From a virus: a stretch of 22,802 nucleotides of DNA. The notes beneath the pieces are model-generated. The model was not told where the DNA came from. It was given only the letters and a program-made list of their open reading frames with translations, and searched no databases. Positions 7,366-13,878 of this stretch are shown in pieces. Both the position numbers and the translations under genes were made by a program. Within the stretch, counting starts at the first letter, position 1. Every line of letters starts with the position of its first letter. The DNA lies in the IMG/VR virus record IMGVR_UViG_3300035672_000005, positions 1-22,802 of that record. One strand, written 5' to 3'.

Positions 7366-8022
7366 ATGGCCTCTCTCGCCCGCGCGGATCTGCGCGCCAC
7401 CACCGCCGTCAGCCGCTTCGCCCACCTGCTGGGCTTTCCCGCGAAGGCGCAGGCCGTCGCCGCCCAGCCAGCCGCCAAGCGCGGGCGCGCCGAGGACGAT
7501 GAACCGAAGAAGGAAGACGACGACAGCGGCGCCAAGTCGACCACGGTCGATGACGAGGACCGCGAGGGCGACGCCTCGGCCGAGGCGGAAGACGAGCCCG
7601 AGGAAGACGACGACGAAGACGAGGACAACAAGAAGAAGTCCAAGAAGGCGAAGAAGGCCAAGGCCGCCACCGACGAGGAGGAGTGCGCCGAGGAAGACGA
7701 CTCCGACGCCAAGGTGGCCAGCGCCGCCCGCGCTGGCCGCGCCTTCGAGCGGGCCCGCTGTCGCGCCATCTTCGCCGCCACCGCCGCCGGCGTCCGCCCC
7801 GACGTCGCCGCCCAGCTCGCCTTCGAGACCCACATGAGCGCCAAGGCGGCGATCGGCGTCCTGCAGGCGGCGGCCAACGTGCAGCCGGCGACGGCGGCGC
7901 TCGCCCGCACCGCCCGGCCCCGCGTCGACCTCGGCAGTGGCGATCCGCCCGCGCCCAGCGGCGCCAAGGGCCTCGCCGCCCAGATCATCGCCGCCGGCAA
8001 GAAGGCCCGCGGCGAGGCTTAA
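7366..8022 (+). CDS. Putative capsid scaffold-like protein (Nu3 position)
   Basis: This 218-residue protein has a short N-terminal helix (RADLRATTAVSRFAHLLGF) and a long disordered region of alternating Asp/Glu and Lys runs (about residues 43-115). The C-terminal part is Ala-rich and helical (FERARCRAIFAATAAGVRPD and following). I see no catalytic motif. Its place between the S49 protease and the decoration protein, its acidity and its predicted disorder fit a scaffold analogous to lambda Nu3. That is inference from position and composition. ATG 7366 was chosen for its Shine-Dalgarno (AAAGGAA, 7354-7360). An ATG at 7336 overlaps the protease stop and lacks one. Confidence 0.6.
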   Translation: MASLARADLRATTAVSRFAHLLGFPAKAQAVAAQPAAKRGRAEDDEPKKEDDDSGAKSTTVDDEDREGDASAEAEDEPEEDDDEDEDNKKKSKKAKKAKAATDEEECAEEDDSDAKVASAARAGRAFERARCRAIFAATAAGVRPDVAAQLAFETHMSAKAAIGVLQAAANVQPATAALARTARPRVDLGSGDPPAPSGAKGLAAQIIAAGKKARGEA

Positions 8023-8035
8023 GGCCCGCCCGTCC

Positions 8036-8054
8036 CGCCGCCGCTCCCGCGGCG
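8036..8054 (+). repeat. GC-rich hairpin between scaffold and decoration genes
   Basis: CGCCGC at 8036-8041 pairs with GCGGCG at 8049-8054 around a 7-nt loop. No T run follows, so it is more likely an RNA-stabilising or attenuating hairpin than a terminator. It could be chance in GC-rich DNA. Confidence 0.3.
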
Positions 8055-8086
8055 ACCCGTTCCCTCAATCCAAGGTCTGAAACCCC

Positions 8087-8785
8087 ATGGTCCTCTCCGT
8101 CACCTCCATCGGCGACAACCAGCAAGCGCCTGGCATCCTCGCCGAAACCTACATCCCCGATCAGCTGATCGCCGGCGACCTCAAACTGGTCAGCGACAGC
8201 GTCACCATCACCGGCGGCGCGGACCTGGTGCGCGGCTCGCTAATGGGCACGGTCACCGTCGGCGCCGCCGCCGCGGCCGTCGCGGGCGCCAACACCGGCA
8301 ACGGCACGGTCACCCTGCAGACCGCGGGCGCCCGGACCAAGATCGGGACCTACACGATCCGCTTTACCGGCGCGCTGGCCTTTACGGTCGTGAACCCCTA
8401 CGGCGTCGAACTGACGCCGGGGGTCGCCGCGGGGCCCTATGCCGATCCCGAGCTCAACTTCACCTTCACCGCCGGCGGCACGCCGATGATCGCTGGCGAC
8501 AGCTTCACCATCGCGGTGGCCGCTGGCTCCGGAAAGATGGTGCTCTCGGCCACGGCAGCCGTGGACGGCTCCCAGTTCCCCACGGCGGTCCTGGCCGACG
8601 CTGCGCTCTGCGCCACCAATGCCGCCGACCAGATCTGCGGCGTCTATCTGATGGGCGAATTCAACGCCAACGCCATGACCTTCGGGATTGGCTGGACCGC
8701 CGCGGCCGCCAAGGCCGCGGCCCCTCCCGGCATCTTCCTGAAGAACGTCGGCGTGCTCGACCTCACCTACACCGACCCGAGCTGA
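8087..8785 (+). CDS. Head decoration protein (lambda gpD-like) with inserted domain
   Basis: The 232-residue protein should trim the capsid surface and stabilise the expanded shell. The N-terminal part (NQQAPGILAETYIPDQLIAG, 11-30, then ITGGADLVRGSLMG, 41-54) and the C-terminal part (DGSQFPTAVLADAA, then GVYLMGEFNANAMTFG) match the two halves of the gpD family. Lambda gpD is only 110 residues. The extra length is mostly one Gly/Thr/Val-rich, beta-predicted insert from about 68 to 150 (GNGTVTLQTA, FTVVNPYGVELTPGV, FTFTAGGTPMIAGDSFTIAV). Similar repeats occur in other long gpD-like proteins. The start has AAGG (8072-8075) 11 nt upstream. Confidence 0.88.
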   Translation: MVLSVTSIGDNQQAPGILAETYIPDQLIAGDLKLVSDSVTITGGADLVRGSLMGTVTVGAAAAAVAGANTGNGTVTLQTAGARTKIGTYTIRFTGALAFTVVNPYGVELTPGVAAGPYADPELNFTFTAGGTPMIAGDSFTIAVAAGSGKMVLSATAAVDGSQFPTAVLADAALCATNAADQICGVYLMGEFNANAMTFGIGWTAAAAKAAAPPGIFLKNVGVLDLTYTDPS

Positions 8786-8913
8786 CGCCCGAAAGCTGAC
8801 GCTCGCTGGGCGCGGAGGCCTGCCCCCTCAGCCGCCGTGCCCACCCTTCCTTCTCACCCAATCCCCGAAATCGGCGCCGCCCCGCGGCCCTCTGAACCTG
8901 GAGCTAGACCCCC

Positions 8914-9972
8914 ATGGCTGGCGGCAACCTGATCTATGACACCAACACCCTCGTGGAGGTGGTGCCGAACCTGAAGCTCTCGCAGAACTGGCTCCTGGAC
9001 CGGTTCTTCCCCAACATCGTCGAAGCCGACAGCGAGTTCGTCTCGATCGACATCGACATCGGCAAGCGGCGCATGTCGCCGTTCGTCAGCCCCCTGGTCG
9101 AAGGCCAGCTGGTCGAGCAGCGCCGCTACCAGACCAACGTCTTCAAGCCCGCCTACATCAAGGACAAGCGCGCCCCGGACCTGCGCAAGCCGGTGCGCCG
9201 GATGATCGGCGAGCGGATCGGCGGCGCGATGACCGGGGCGGAGCGCGAGATGGCCAATCTCGAGTTCGAGATGACCGACCAGATCGACATGCTGAACCGC
9301 CGCCTGGAGTGGATGGCGAGCCAGGGCCTGCAGCTGGGCAGCATCACCATCACCGGCTCCGGCTTCCCCACGGTGCTGGTGGACTTCGGCCGCGACGCCG
9401 CCCTGACCGTCACCCTGACCGGCGGCAATCGCTGGGGTCAGACCGCCAACTTCAACGCCGCGGGCCAGGACCCAGTGCCGACCAAGAACATCGAGACCTG
9501 GCAGACCCTGATCCTGAAGAAGTCGGGCGCCGTGGTCACCGACATCGTCTTCACCACCACTCCGTGGCAGCTCTTCCTTAACGGCGTCTTCGCCCAGGGC
9601 GCGATCCAGTACCCGCGCCTGGCCGACTCCGGCAACAACATCAATCCCGGCCCGGAGGTGGTGCAGGGTGCGATCTTCAAGGGCAAGTGGGGCCAGTATA
9701 ACCTCTGGCTCTACAACGACTGGTACGTCGACACGAGCAACACCGAGCAGCCGATGATTCCGGACGGCACGGTGCTGATGAGCGGCGCCTCGCTGATGGG
9801 CACCCGCGCCTTCGGCCAGATCATGGACGCGTCGTTCAACTACGCGCCGATGGCCTACGCCCCGAAGACCTGGATCAAGGAAGACCCGGGCCAGCGGCTG
9901 ATCATGCTGCAGTCCTCGCCGATCGTGATCCCCAGCCGCGCCAACGCCTGCTTCGCCGCCACGGTGATGTAG
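8914..9972 (+). CDS. Major capsid protein (lambda gpE family)
   Basis: The 352-residue protein forms the HK97-fold shell. Hallmarks of the gpE family are a start with DTNTLVEVVPNLKLSQNWLL, the segment FFPNIVEADSEFVSIDIDIG, then YIKDKRAPDLRKPVRRMIGE, and the late segments near IPDGTVLMSGAS and MLQSSPIVIPSRANA. Length matches lambda gpE (341 aa). A 128-nt gap precedes it (8786-8913), which holds no gene but does hold a Shine-Dalgarno (GGAG, about 8899-8902) before ATG 8914. The protein is the expected most abundant product of the operon. Confidence 0.95.
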   Translation: MAGGNLIYDTNTLVEVVPNLKLSQNWLLDRFFPNIVEADSEFVSIDIDIGKRRMSPFVSPLVEGQLVEQRRYQTNVFKPAYIKDKRAPDLRKPVRRMIGERIGGAMTGAEREMANLEFEMTDQIDMLNRRLEWMASQGLQLGSITITGSGFPTVLVDFGRDAALTVTLTGGNRWGQTANFNAAGQDPVPTKNIETWQTLILKKSGAVVTDIVFTTTPWQLFLNGVFAQGAIQYPRLADSGNNINPGPEVVQGAIFKGKWGQYNLWLYNDWYVDTSNTEQPMIPDGTVLMSGASLMGTRAFGQIMDASFNYAPMAYAPKTWIKEDPGQRLIMLQSSPIVIPSRANACFAATVM

Positions 9973-9974
9973 CC

Positions 9975-9993
9975 GGCCGGCCGCCCGCCGGCC
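9975..9993 (+). terminator. Strong GC hairpin after the major capsid gene
   Basis: GGCCGGC at 9975-9981, a 5-nt loop and GCCGGCC at 9987-9993 form a perfect 7-bp all-G/C stem just 3 nt after the capsid stop. A CCCCCTTTTCC tract follows at 10001-10011, too far away for a classical intrinsic terminator. A leaky terminator or a 3'-end block that raises capsid output over the tail genes would fit. Confidence 0.45.
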
Positions 9994-10033
9994 GCGCCAA
10001 CCCCCTTTTCCTCAAGCCTTAGAGAGGGCCACC

Positions 10034-10300
10034 ATGGCCGCCAAAACTGCCGCCGAAGACCAGCTCGTGGACGGTGTCGTCCAGCGCGGAACCGTCGTCT
10101 GGGGCACGCCGGACAGCCCCATTCATTCCGGCGTGGGCGAGAAGGTGCAGGTCTCCGCCGGCGAGGCCGAGGCGCTGAAGCGCCGTGGTATCCTGGTCGA
10201 CGACCGCAACGGTCCGCCGCCGCTCGGCATCGGGCCCAATTACGGCCTCGACAGCGAGGACGGCCCTGTCACGCCCTCGGCGCTCGACAAGCCGGTTTAG
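10034..10300 (+). CDS. Small protein in the FI position, function unknown
   Basis: This 88-residue protein starts MAAKTAAEDQLVDGVVQRGT. It has a central beta-rich part (VVWGTPDSPIHSGVGEKVQV) followed by SAGEAEALKRRGIL, a helix typical of the small proteins after the capsid gene in lambda-like prophages. The C-terminal third is Pro/Gly-rich. In lambda this slot holds FI, a packaging accessory protein. Sequence similarity to FI is not evident, so only the position suggests a role. AGAGAGGG (10021-10028) precedes ATG 10034. Confidence 0.6.
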   Translation: MAAKTAAEDQLVDGVVQRGTVVWGTPDSPIHSGVGEKVQVSAGEAEALKRRGILVDDRNGPPPLGIGPNYGLDSEDGPVTPSALDKPV

Positions 10301-10305
10301 TCCCC

Positions 10306-10659
10306 TTGGCCCTCGACATCGACGGGCTGATCAATGCGCCCCTGATGGCCTCGGCCATCTTCGGCGAGGCGGTCCAGCCGACCTACACGCCGAAGTCGGG
10401 TGCCGCGAGCTTCGCCATCGATGGCGTCTTCGATCGCCCCTACACCCAGGTGGTGATCGACGCCGAGGCCGTGGGCGGGGTGGGCATGAACACCACCTCG
10501 CCCGGCATCGGGGTGCGCTTGGCGCAGTTCGGCGCCAACCCGCCGGTGCAGGGCGACAAGCTCTACGTGCCGTCCGTCGCCGTCACCTTCGTGGTGAGCA
10601 ACGTGCAACCGGACGGCCATGGCTGGGCCTACCTGAAGCTCAACAAGGTCTCCGGATGA
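10306..10659 (+). CDS. Head-tail joining protein (FII-like)
   Basis: The 117-residue product equals lambda FII in length. It starts with MALDIDGLINAPLMASAIFG, continues with a beta-rich body (VFDRPYTQVVIDAE, then RLAQFGANPPVQGDKLYVPS) and ends with HGWAYLKLNKVSG. It would attach to the gpW/portal end of the head and present the platform for the tail. The start is TTG at 10306, without a clear Shine-Dalgarno; this choice keeps the family-like N-terminus. The stop overlaps the next start (ATGA). It is the last lambda-type head gene. Confidence 0.75.
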   Translation: MALDIDGLINAPLMASAIFGEAVQPTYTPKSGAASFAIDGVFDRPYTQVVIDAEAVGGVGMNTTSPGIGVRLAQFGANPPVQGDKLYVPSVAVTFVVSNVQPDGHGWAYLKLNKVSG

Positions 10660-11210
10660 CGACGCGCGGCGACGTGCGCCAGGCGGTCGCCGAGGCCCTG
10701 ATCGGGGCCACGATCGCCGGCGGCCGGGTGTTCACCCCGCTCGACTGGGACACCTGGGACGGCGACTATCCCTGCGCCATCGTCCGGGCGCCCGAGGAAG
10801 AGAAGCAAAGCCTCGGCCGCGGGCCGCCGCAGTTCACCGTGACCGCGACCATCGAGGTCACCTTTCGCCTGCAGGTCCTGGCTGACAGTGCGGACATCGC
10901 CGCGCTGAAGGCGGAAATGCTGCTCGAGGCGGTCGAGGATCAGGTGCTGCGGGCGGTGATCAACTATCCGCCGCTGATGGCCGCCCTGCAGCAGCACCCC
11001 TTCATCCGCATCAAGACCGGCTTCTCATCCAAGGGCGAAGAGCACCTGGCTGAGATGGTCGCCCAGATCGGCTGCGAGTTTTACCAAGGGCCCGAGGACT
11101 TCTTCCCGACCCCGATGGTCGAACTGCAGGACGTCCGCCTCAACGACCCCGGCGTCTTCACGACCTCGCCGCCCGAAGTCGAGGCGGACATCCCGATCCC
11201 CCAATCCTGA
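10656..11210 (+). CDS. Putative tail terminator / head-tail adaptor
   Basis: This 184-residue protein starts MTTRGDVRQAVAEALIGATI. The N-terminal helix, the segment GGRVFTPLDWDTWDGDYPCA with the acidic/Pro core, the following strand pair (FTVTATIEVTFRLQVLAD) and a long helix (ALKAEMLLEAVEDQVLRAVI) match the usual layout of tail-terminator (gpU-like) folds. The last about 35 residues are Pro-rich and acidic. It lies at the exact seam between the lambda-type head genes and the Mu-type tail genes, where a terminator or adaptor is expected. Assignment is by position and layout only. Confidence 0.6.
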   Translation: MTTRGDVRQAVAEALIGATIAGGRVFTPLDWDTWDGDYPCAIVRAPEEEKQSLGRGPPQFTVTATIEVTFRLQVLADSADIAALKAEMLLEAVEDQVLRAVINYPPLMAALQQHPFIRIKTGFSSKGEEHLAEMVAQIGCEFYQGPEDFFPTPMVELQDVRLNDPGVFTTSPPEVEADIPIPQS

Positions 11211-11262
11211 TCGCCGCGAACGGCGTTCGGCCTCCCCATCCCTTTACGCTCAGGAGCCGCCA

Positions 11263-11565
11263 ATGCGCGTCGTTCCCGCGCCCGGTCTCGTCTTGCGAGA
11301 TCCGCGCACCAAGATGCTGGTCGACCCCGAGCTGGGTGTCGAGATCGACGCCGGCGACATCACCTTCGGCTGGCTGCTGGCCCAGGGCGACATCGTCGAG
11401 CTGGCCGAAGACGCCTACCAGGCCGCCCAGGCCGAGCGCGACGCTGCCGACCAAGCCGGCGTCGACGCGGCGCTGAAGGCGGCCGCTGCAGCGCCGCCCC
11501 CGCCCGCCAAAGCCCCGCCCGCCGCGCCGGCGCCTGACGCCGCCCAGAACAAGGATGTCGCCTGA
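11263..11565 (+). CDS. DUF2635 protein (Mu gp38-like)
   Basis: The 100-residue protein begins MRVVPAPGLVLRDPRTKMLV, then a segment with GVEIDAGDITFGWLLAQGDI. This is the DUF2635 pattern of a short protein that precedes the sheath gene in Mu-like phages. The role is unknown, but it is consistently linked to contractile tails. The last about 35 residues are an Ala/Pro-rich extension that the Mu protein lacks, as far as I recall. AGGAG (11252-11256) precedes ATG 11263. The stop and the sheath start overlap (TGATG). Confidence 0.82.
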   Translation: MRVVPAPGLVLRDPRTKMLVDPELGVEIDAGDITFGWLLAQGDIVELAEDAYQAAQAERDAADQAGVDAALKAAAAAPPPPAKAPPAAPAPDAAQNKDVA

Positions 11566-13073
11566 TGCCCGGCCTCGCCTTCGCCAACATCCCGGGCAAT
11601 CTGCGCATCCCCGGGTTCTTCGCCGAGCTCAACGCCGCCAAGGCGAACACGGCGACCCAGCCGCAGCGCACTCTGATCATCGGCCAGATCCTGGCCGGCG
11701 GCCTCGCCGCGCCCAACGTGCCGCAGATCTCCGCCGGCGCCTCCGACGCCAAGGTGCAGGGTGGCCAGGGCTCGATGCTGGCGGCGATGACGGCCGCCTA
11801 CCTGCAGAACGATCCGTTCCAGGAAGTCTGGTACCTGCCCCTGGCCGACGCCGGCGGCGGCGCGGCCGGCACGGGCACGATCGCCTTCACCGGTCCCTCG
11901 AGCGCGGCCGGGACCATCAGCCTCTATGTCGGTGGCAACCTCAGCTATTACGGCCAGCCTGGCGCGATCTCCGTTCCGGTCACCTCCGGCCAGTCCGCTA
12001 CCTCCATCGGCGCCGCCGTGGCAGCGGCCATCAACGCCGTGCCGGACCTGCCCGTCACCGCCACCGCGTCCACCGGCACGGTCACTCTCAGCGCCCGCCA
12101 CAAGGGCCTGGCCGGCAACGACATCGATATCCGGCTGAACTACCAAGGCTCAGCTGGCGGCGAGGTCCTGCCCGCCGGCGTCGCGGCGGTCATCACCGCC
12201 ATATCGGGCGGCTCGACCAATCCGACCCTGACCACGGCGCTGGGCAACCTCGCCAACCTCGGCTTCGACTTCATCGTCAGTCCCTTCACCGACAACACCT
12301 CGGTCGCCGCGCTGACCGCCTTCATGAACGACACCGCCGGCCGCTGGAGCTGGCAGACCCAGACCTACGGCCATGTGTTCATCGCCAGCCGCGGCACGTT
12401 CGGGAGCCAGACCACCTTCGGCACGGCGCTCAACGACCAGCACCTGTCGGTGATGGGCTTCTTCGATTCGCCAACGCCCAATTATGTCTGGGCCGCCGCC
12501 CTGGCCGGCGCGGCTGCCGCTTCGCTGCGCGCCGACCCGGGCCTGCCCCTGCAGACGCTGGCGCTGCAGGGCGTGCTGGCCCCGCCGGTGCAGTCGCGGT
12601 TCACGCCGTCGCTGCGCAACACCCTGCTCTACGACGGCATCAGCACCTACACGGTGGACGCCGCCGGCGCGGTGCACATCGAAAACTGCATCACCACCTA
12701 CCAGCTCAACTCGACGGGCCAGCCGGACAACAGTTACCTTGAGATCGAGACCCTGTTCCTGCTGATGTACGTGCTGCGCGACCTGCGCAGCTTCCTCACC
12801 AGCAACTACGGCCGCTCCAAGCTGGCGGCTGACGGCACCCGCGCGGCGTCCGGGTCCGGCGTGGTCACGCCCTCGATCCTCAAGGCGGCCATCGTCGGCG
12901 AATACCGGCGCCTGGAAAGCCTCGGCGAGGTCCAGAACTCCGCCGCGTTCGCCGCCGGCCTGATCGTGCAGATCAGCGCCAACAACCCGAGCCGCGTCGA
13001 CATCCTCTTCGACCCGACCCTCATCGGCCAGCTGCGCATCTTCGCGGTCCTGGCCCAGTTCCGTCTGCAATAG
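11565..13073 (+). CDS. Contractile tail sheath protein (Mu gpL-like)
   Basis: The 502-residue protein would form the contractile sheath that drives the tube through the cell envelope. The N-terminal part (FANIPGNLRIPGFFAELNAA, then RTLIIGQILAGG) and the segment ALTAFMNDTAGRWSWQTQTY are typical of Mu-type sheath proteins. The middle contains a beta-rich domain with LSARHKGLAGNDIDIRLNYQ. The C-terminal part has IENCITTYQLN and LEIETLFLLMYVLRDLR. Length is close to Mu gpL (495 aa). It is translationally coupled to the DUF2635 gene. Confidence 0.95.
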   Translation: MPGLAFANIPGNLRIPGFFAELNAAKANTATQPQRTLIIGQILAGGLAAPNVPQISAGASDAKVQGGQGSMLAAMTAAYLQNDPFQEVWYLPLADAGGGAAGTGTIAFTGPSSAAGTISLYVGGNLSYYGQPGAISVPVTSGQSATSIGAAVAAAINAVPDLPVTATASTGTVTLSARHKGLAGNDIDIRLNYQGSAGGEVLPAGVAAVITAISGGSTNPTLTTALGNLANLGFDFIVSPFTDNTSVAALTAFMNDTAGRWSWQTQTYGHVFIASRGTFGSQTTFGTALNDQHLSVMGFFDSPTPNYVWAAALAGAAAASLRADPGLPLQTLALQGVLAPPVQSRFTPSLRNTLLYDGISTYTVDAAGAVHIENCITTYQLNSTGQPDNSYLEIETLFLLMYVLRDLRSFLTSNYGRSKLAADGTRAASGSGVVTPSILKAAIVGEYRRLESLGEVQNSAAFAAGLIVQISANNPSRVDILFDPTLIGQLRIFAVLAQFRLQ

Positions 13074-13085
13074 GGAAGCTGACCG

Positions 13086-13472
13086 ATGGCCCTGGCCCCT
13101 TCGCCCAACCGGCTCGCCGGCGTCGCCACGATGTCGATCGCCGGCAGCCTCTACATGATCGCCGGCGGCCTCGAATGGCGCGTCAGTGACTACAACGTCG
13201 AAACCCTCAAGGGTCAGGACGGTATCCACGGCACCAAGGAGATGCCCGAGGAGGGGATGATCAAGGCCAAGCTGCGCGACAGCGGCCAGATCTCGGTGGC
13301 CGCCCTGTCCGCTCTGCGCAACGCCCCTGTGGTGGTGCAGACGGCCACGGGCAAGATCATCTCCGGCAGCAACATGTGGCGCTCCGGCGATCCGCCCTCG
13401 GTCAGCACCGAGGATGGCACCTTCGACATCGAGTTCTCCGGCGCGGATGTCACCGAGGCGGCCACGCTGTGA
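13086..13472 (+). CDS. Tail tube protein (Mu gpM-like)
   Basis: The 128-residue protein would stack as rings inside the sheath to form the DNA channel. The segments RLAGVATMSIAGSLYMIAGG, then NVETLKGQDGIHGTKEMPEE, fit the tail tube family of Mu. The GTFDIEFSGADV end is the conserved strand. Size fits gpM (118 aa). GGGAAG (13073-13078) lies 8 nt before ATG 13086. The stop overlaps the chaperone start (GTGA). Confidence 0.92.
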   Translation: MALAPSPNRLAGVATMSIAGSLYMIAGGLEWRVSDYNVETLKGQDGIHGTKEMPEEGMIKAKLRDSGQISVAALSALRNAPVVVQTATGKIISGSNMWRSGDPPSVSTEDGTFDIEFSGADVTEAATL

Positions 13473-13765
13473 CCCAGGAGGAGATCGACGCCCTGCCGGA
13501 CGAGATGACGATCGCGCTGAAAAAGCCGGTCGAGGTCGCCGGCCAGACCTACACCACCCTGACTTTCCGTGAGCCGACCGCCGGACAGCTCAAGGAAGCC
13601 TCGGCGACGCAGACCGACATGCAGGGGACCTTCCTGCTGCTGGCGCTTAGCGCCGGCGTCGTCCCCGCCGTGATCGATCGGCTCACCGCCCGTGAGCTGA
13701 AGAAGGCCGGGGCCTTCGTGCAATCTTTTACGGAAGACGCCCAGCAGACTGGCGCGCCCGCCTGA
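13469..13765 (+). CDS. Tail assembly chaperone, short form (Mu gp41-like)
   Basis: The unshifted product is 98 residues. It starts from GTG at 13469 (MTQEEIDALPDEMTIALKKP) and contains the segment TYTTLTFREPTAGQLKEASA, which matches the small chaperones upstream of tape measure genes. Such proteins bind the tape measure protein during tail assembly and are absent from the virion. The start overlaps the tube stop. Near its end the frame carries a T-rich slippery stretch (13724-13730), and a second coding segment follows in the -1 frame. The short form ends 27 nt after a plausible shift site. Confidence 0.88.
   Translation: MTQEEIDALPDEMTIALKKPVEVAGQTYTTLTFREPTAGQLKEASATQTDMQGTFLLLALSAGVVPAVIDRLTARELKKAGAFVQSFTEDAQQTGAPA
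13724..13731 (+). promoter_or_regulatory. Probable -1 ribosomal frameshift site
   Basis: The zero-frame codons TCT TTT ACG at 13724-13732 contain TTTT at 13726-13729. A Phe tRNA on TTT (13727-13729) can re-pair perfectly with TTT one base upstream. Reading then goes on with TAC at 13729. The -1 frame is closed upstream by TGA at 13693-13695, so any shift must occur between 13696 and the zero-frame stop at 13763-13765; this is the only homopolymer-like run I see there. Confidence 0.7.
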
Positions 13766-13875
13766 TCGCGCTGGGCGTCTTCTACGCGTGGGCGTCGCCC
13801 ACCGAACTGAACAAGCTGACCTGGTCCGAGCTCGGCGACTACTGCGCCGCCATGCGGGTGATGCAGAAGGGGTGA
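13729..13875 (+). CDS. Tail assembly chaperone, -1 frame extension (Mu gp42-like)
   Basis: After a -1 shift, 48 codons are read to TGA at 13873-13875. They begin YGRRPADWRARLIALGVF and end with ELNKLTWSELGDYCAAM and a short basic tail. This is the kind of segment (W-R helix, then a YxW, then an E-L-x-x-Y helix) that forms the second half of such chaperones. No good start codon occurs before the conserved part, so it should be made only as a fusion of about 135 residues with the upstream segment. It ends 3 nt before the tape measure start. Gene finders based on start codons would miss it. Confidence 0.75.
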   Translation, partial: YGRRPADWRARLIALGVFYAWASPTELNKLTWSELGDYCAAMRVMQKG

Positions 13876-13878
13876 GGG

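Noticed and set aside
8780-8802. A 9-nt direct repeat AGCTGACGC at 8780-8788 and 8794-8802
   Set aside because: Too short and only two copies; no link to an element or a binding site.
1968-10659. A gene transfer agent cluster of the alphaproteobacterial type
   Set aside because: The terminase, portal, protease and capsid genes are lambda-type (gpA, gpB, gpC, gpE), and the tail is contractile, unlike the HK97-like siphovirus organisation of known alphaproteobacterial agents.
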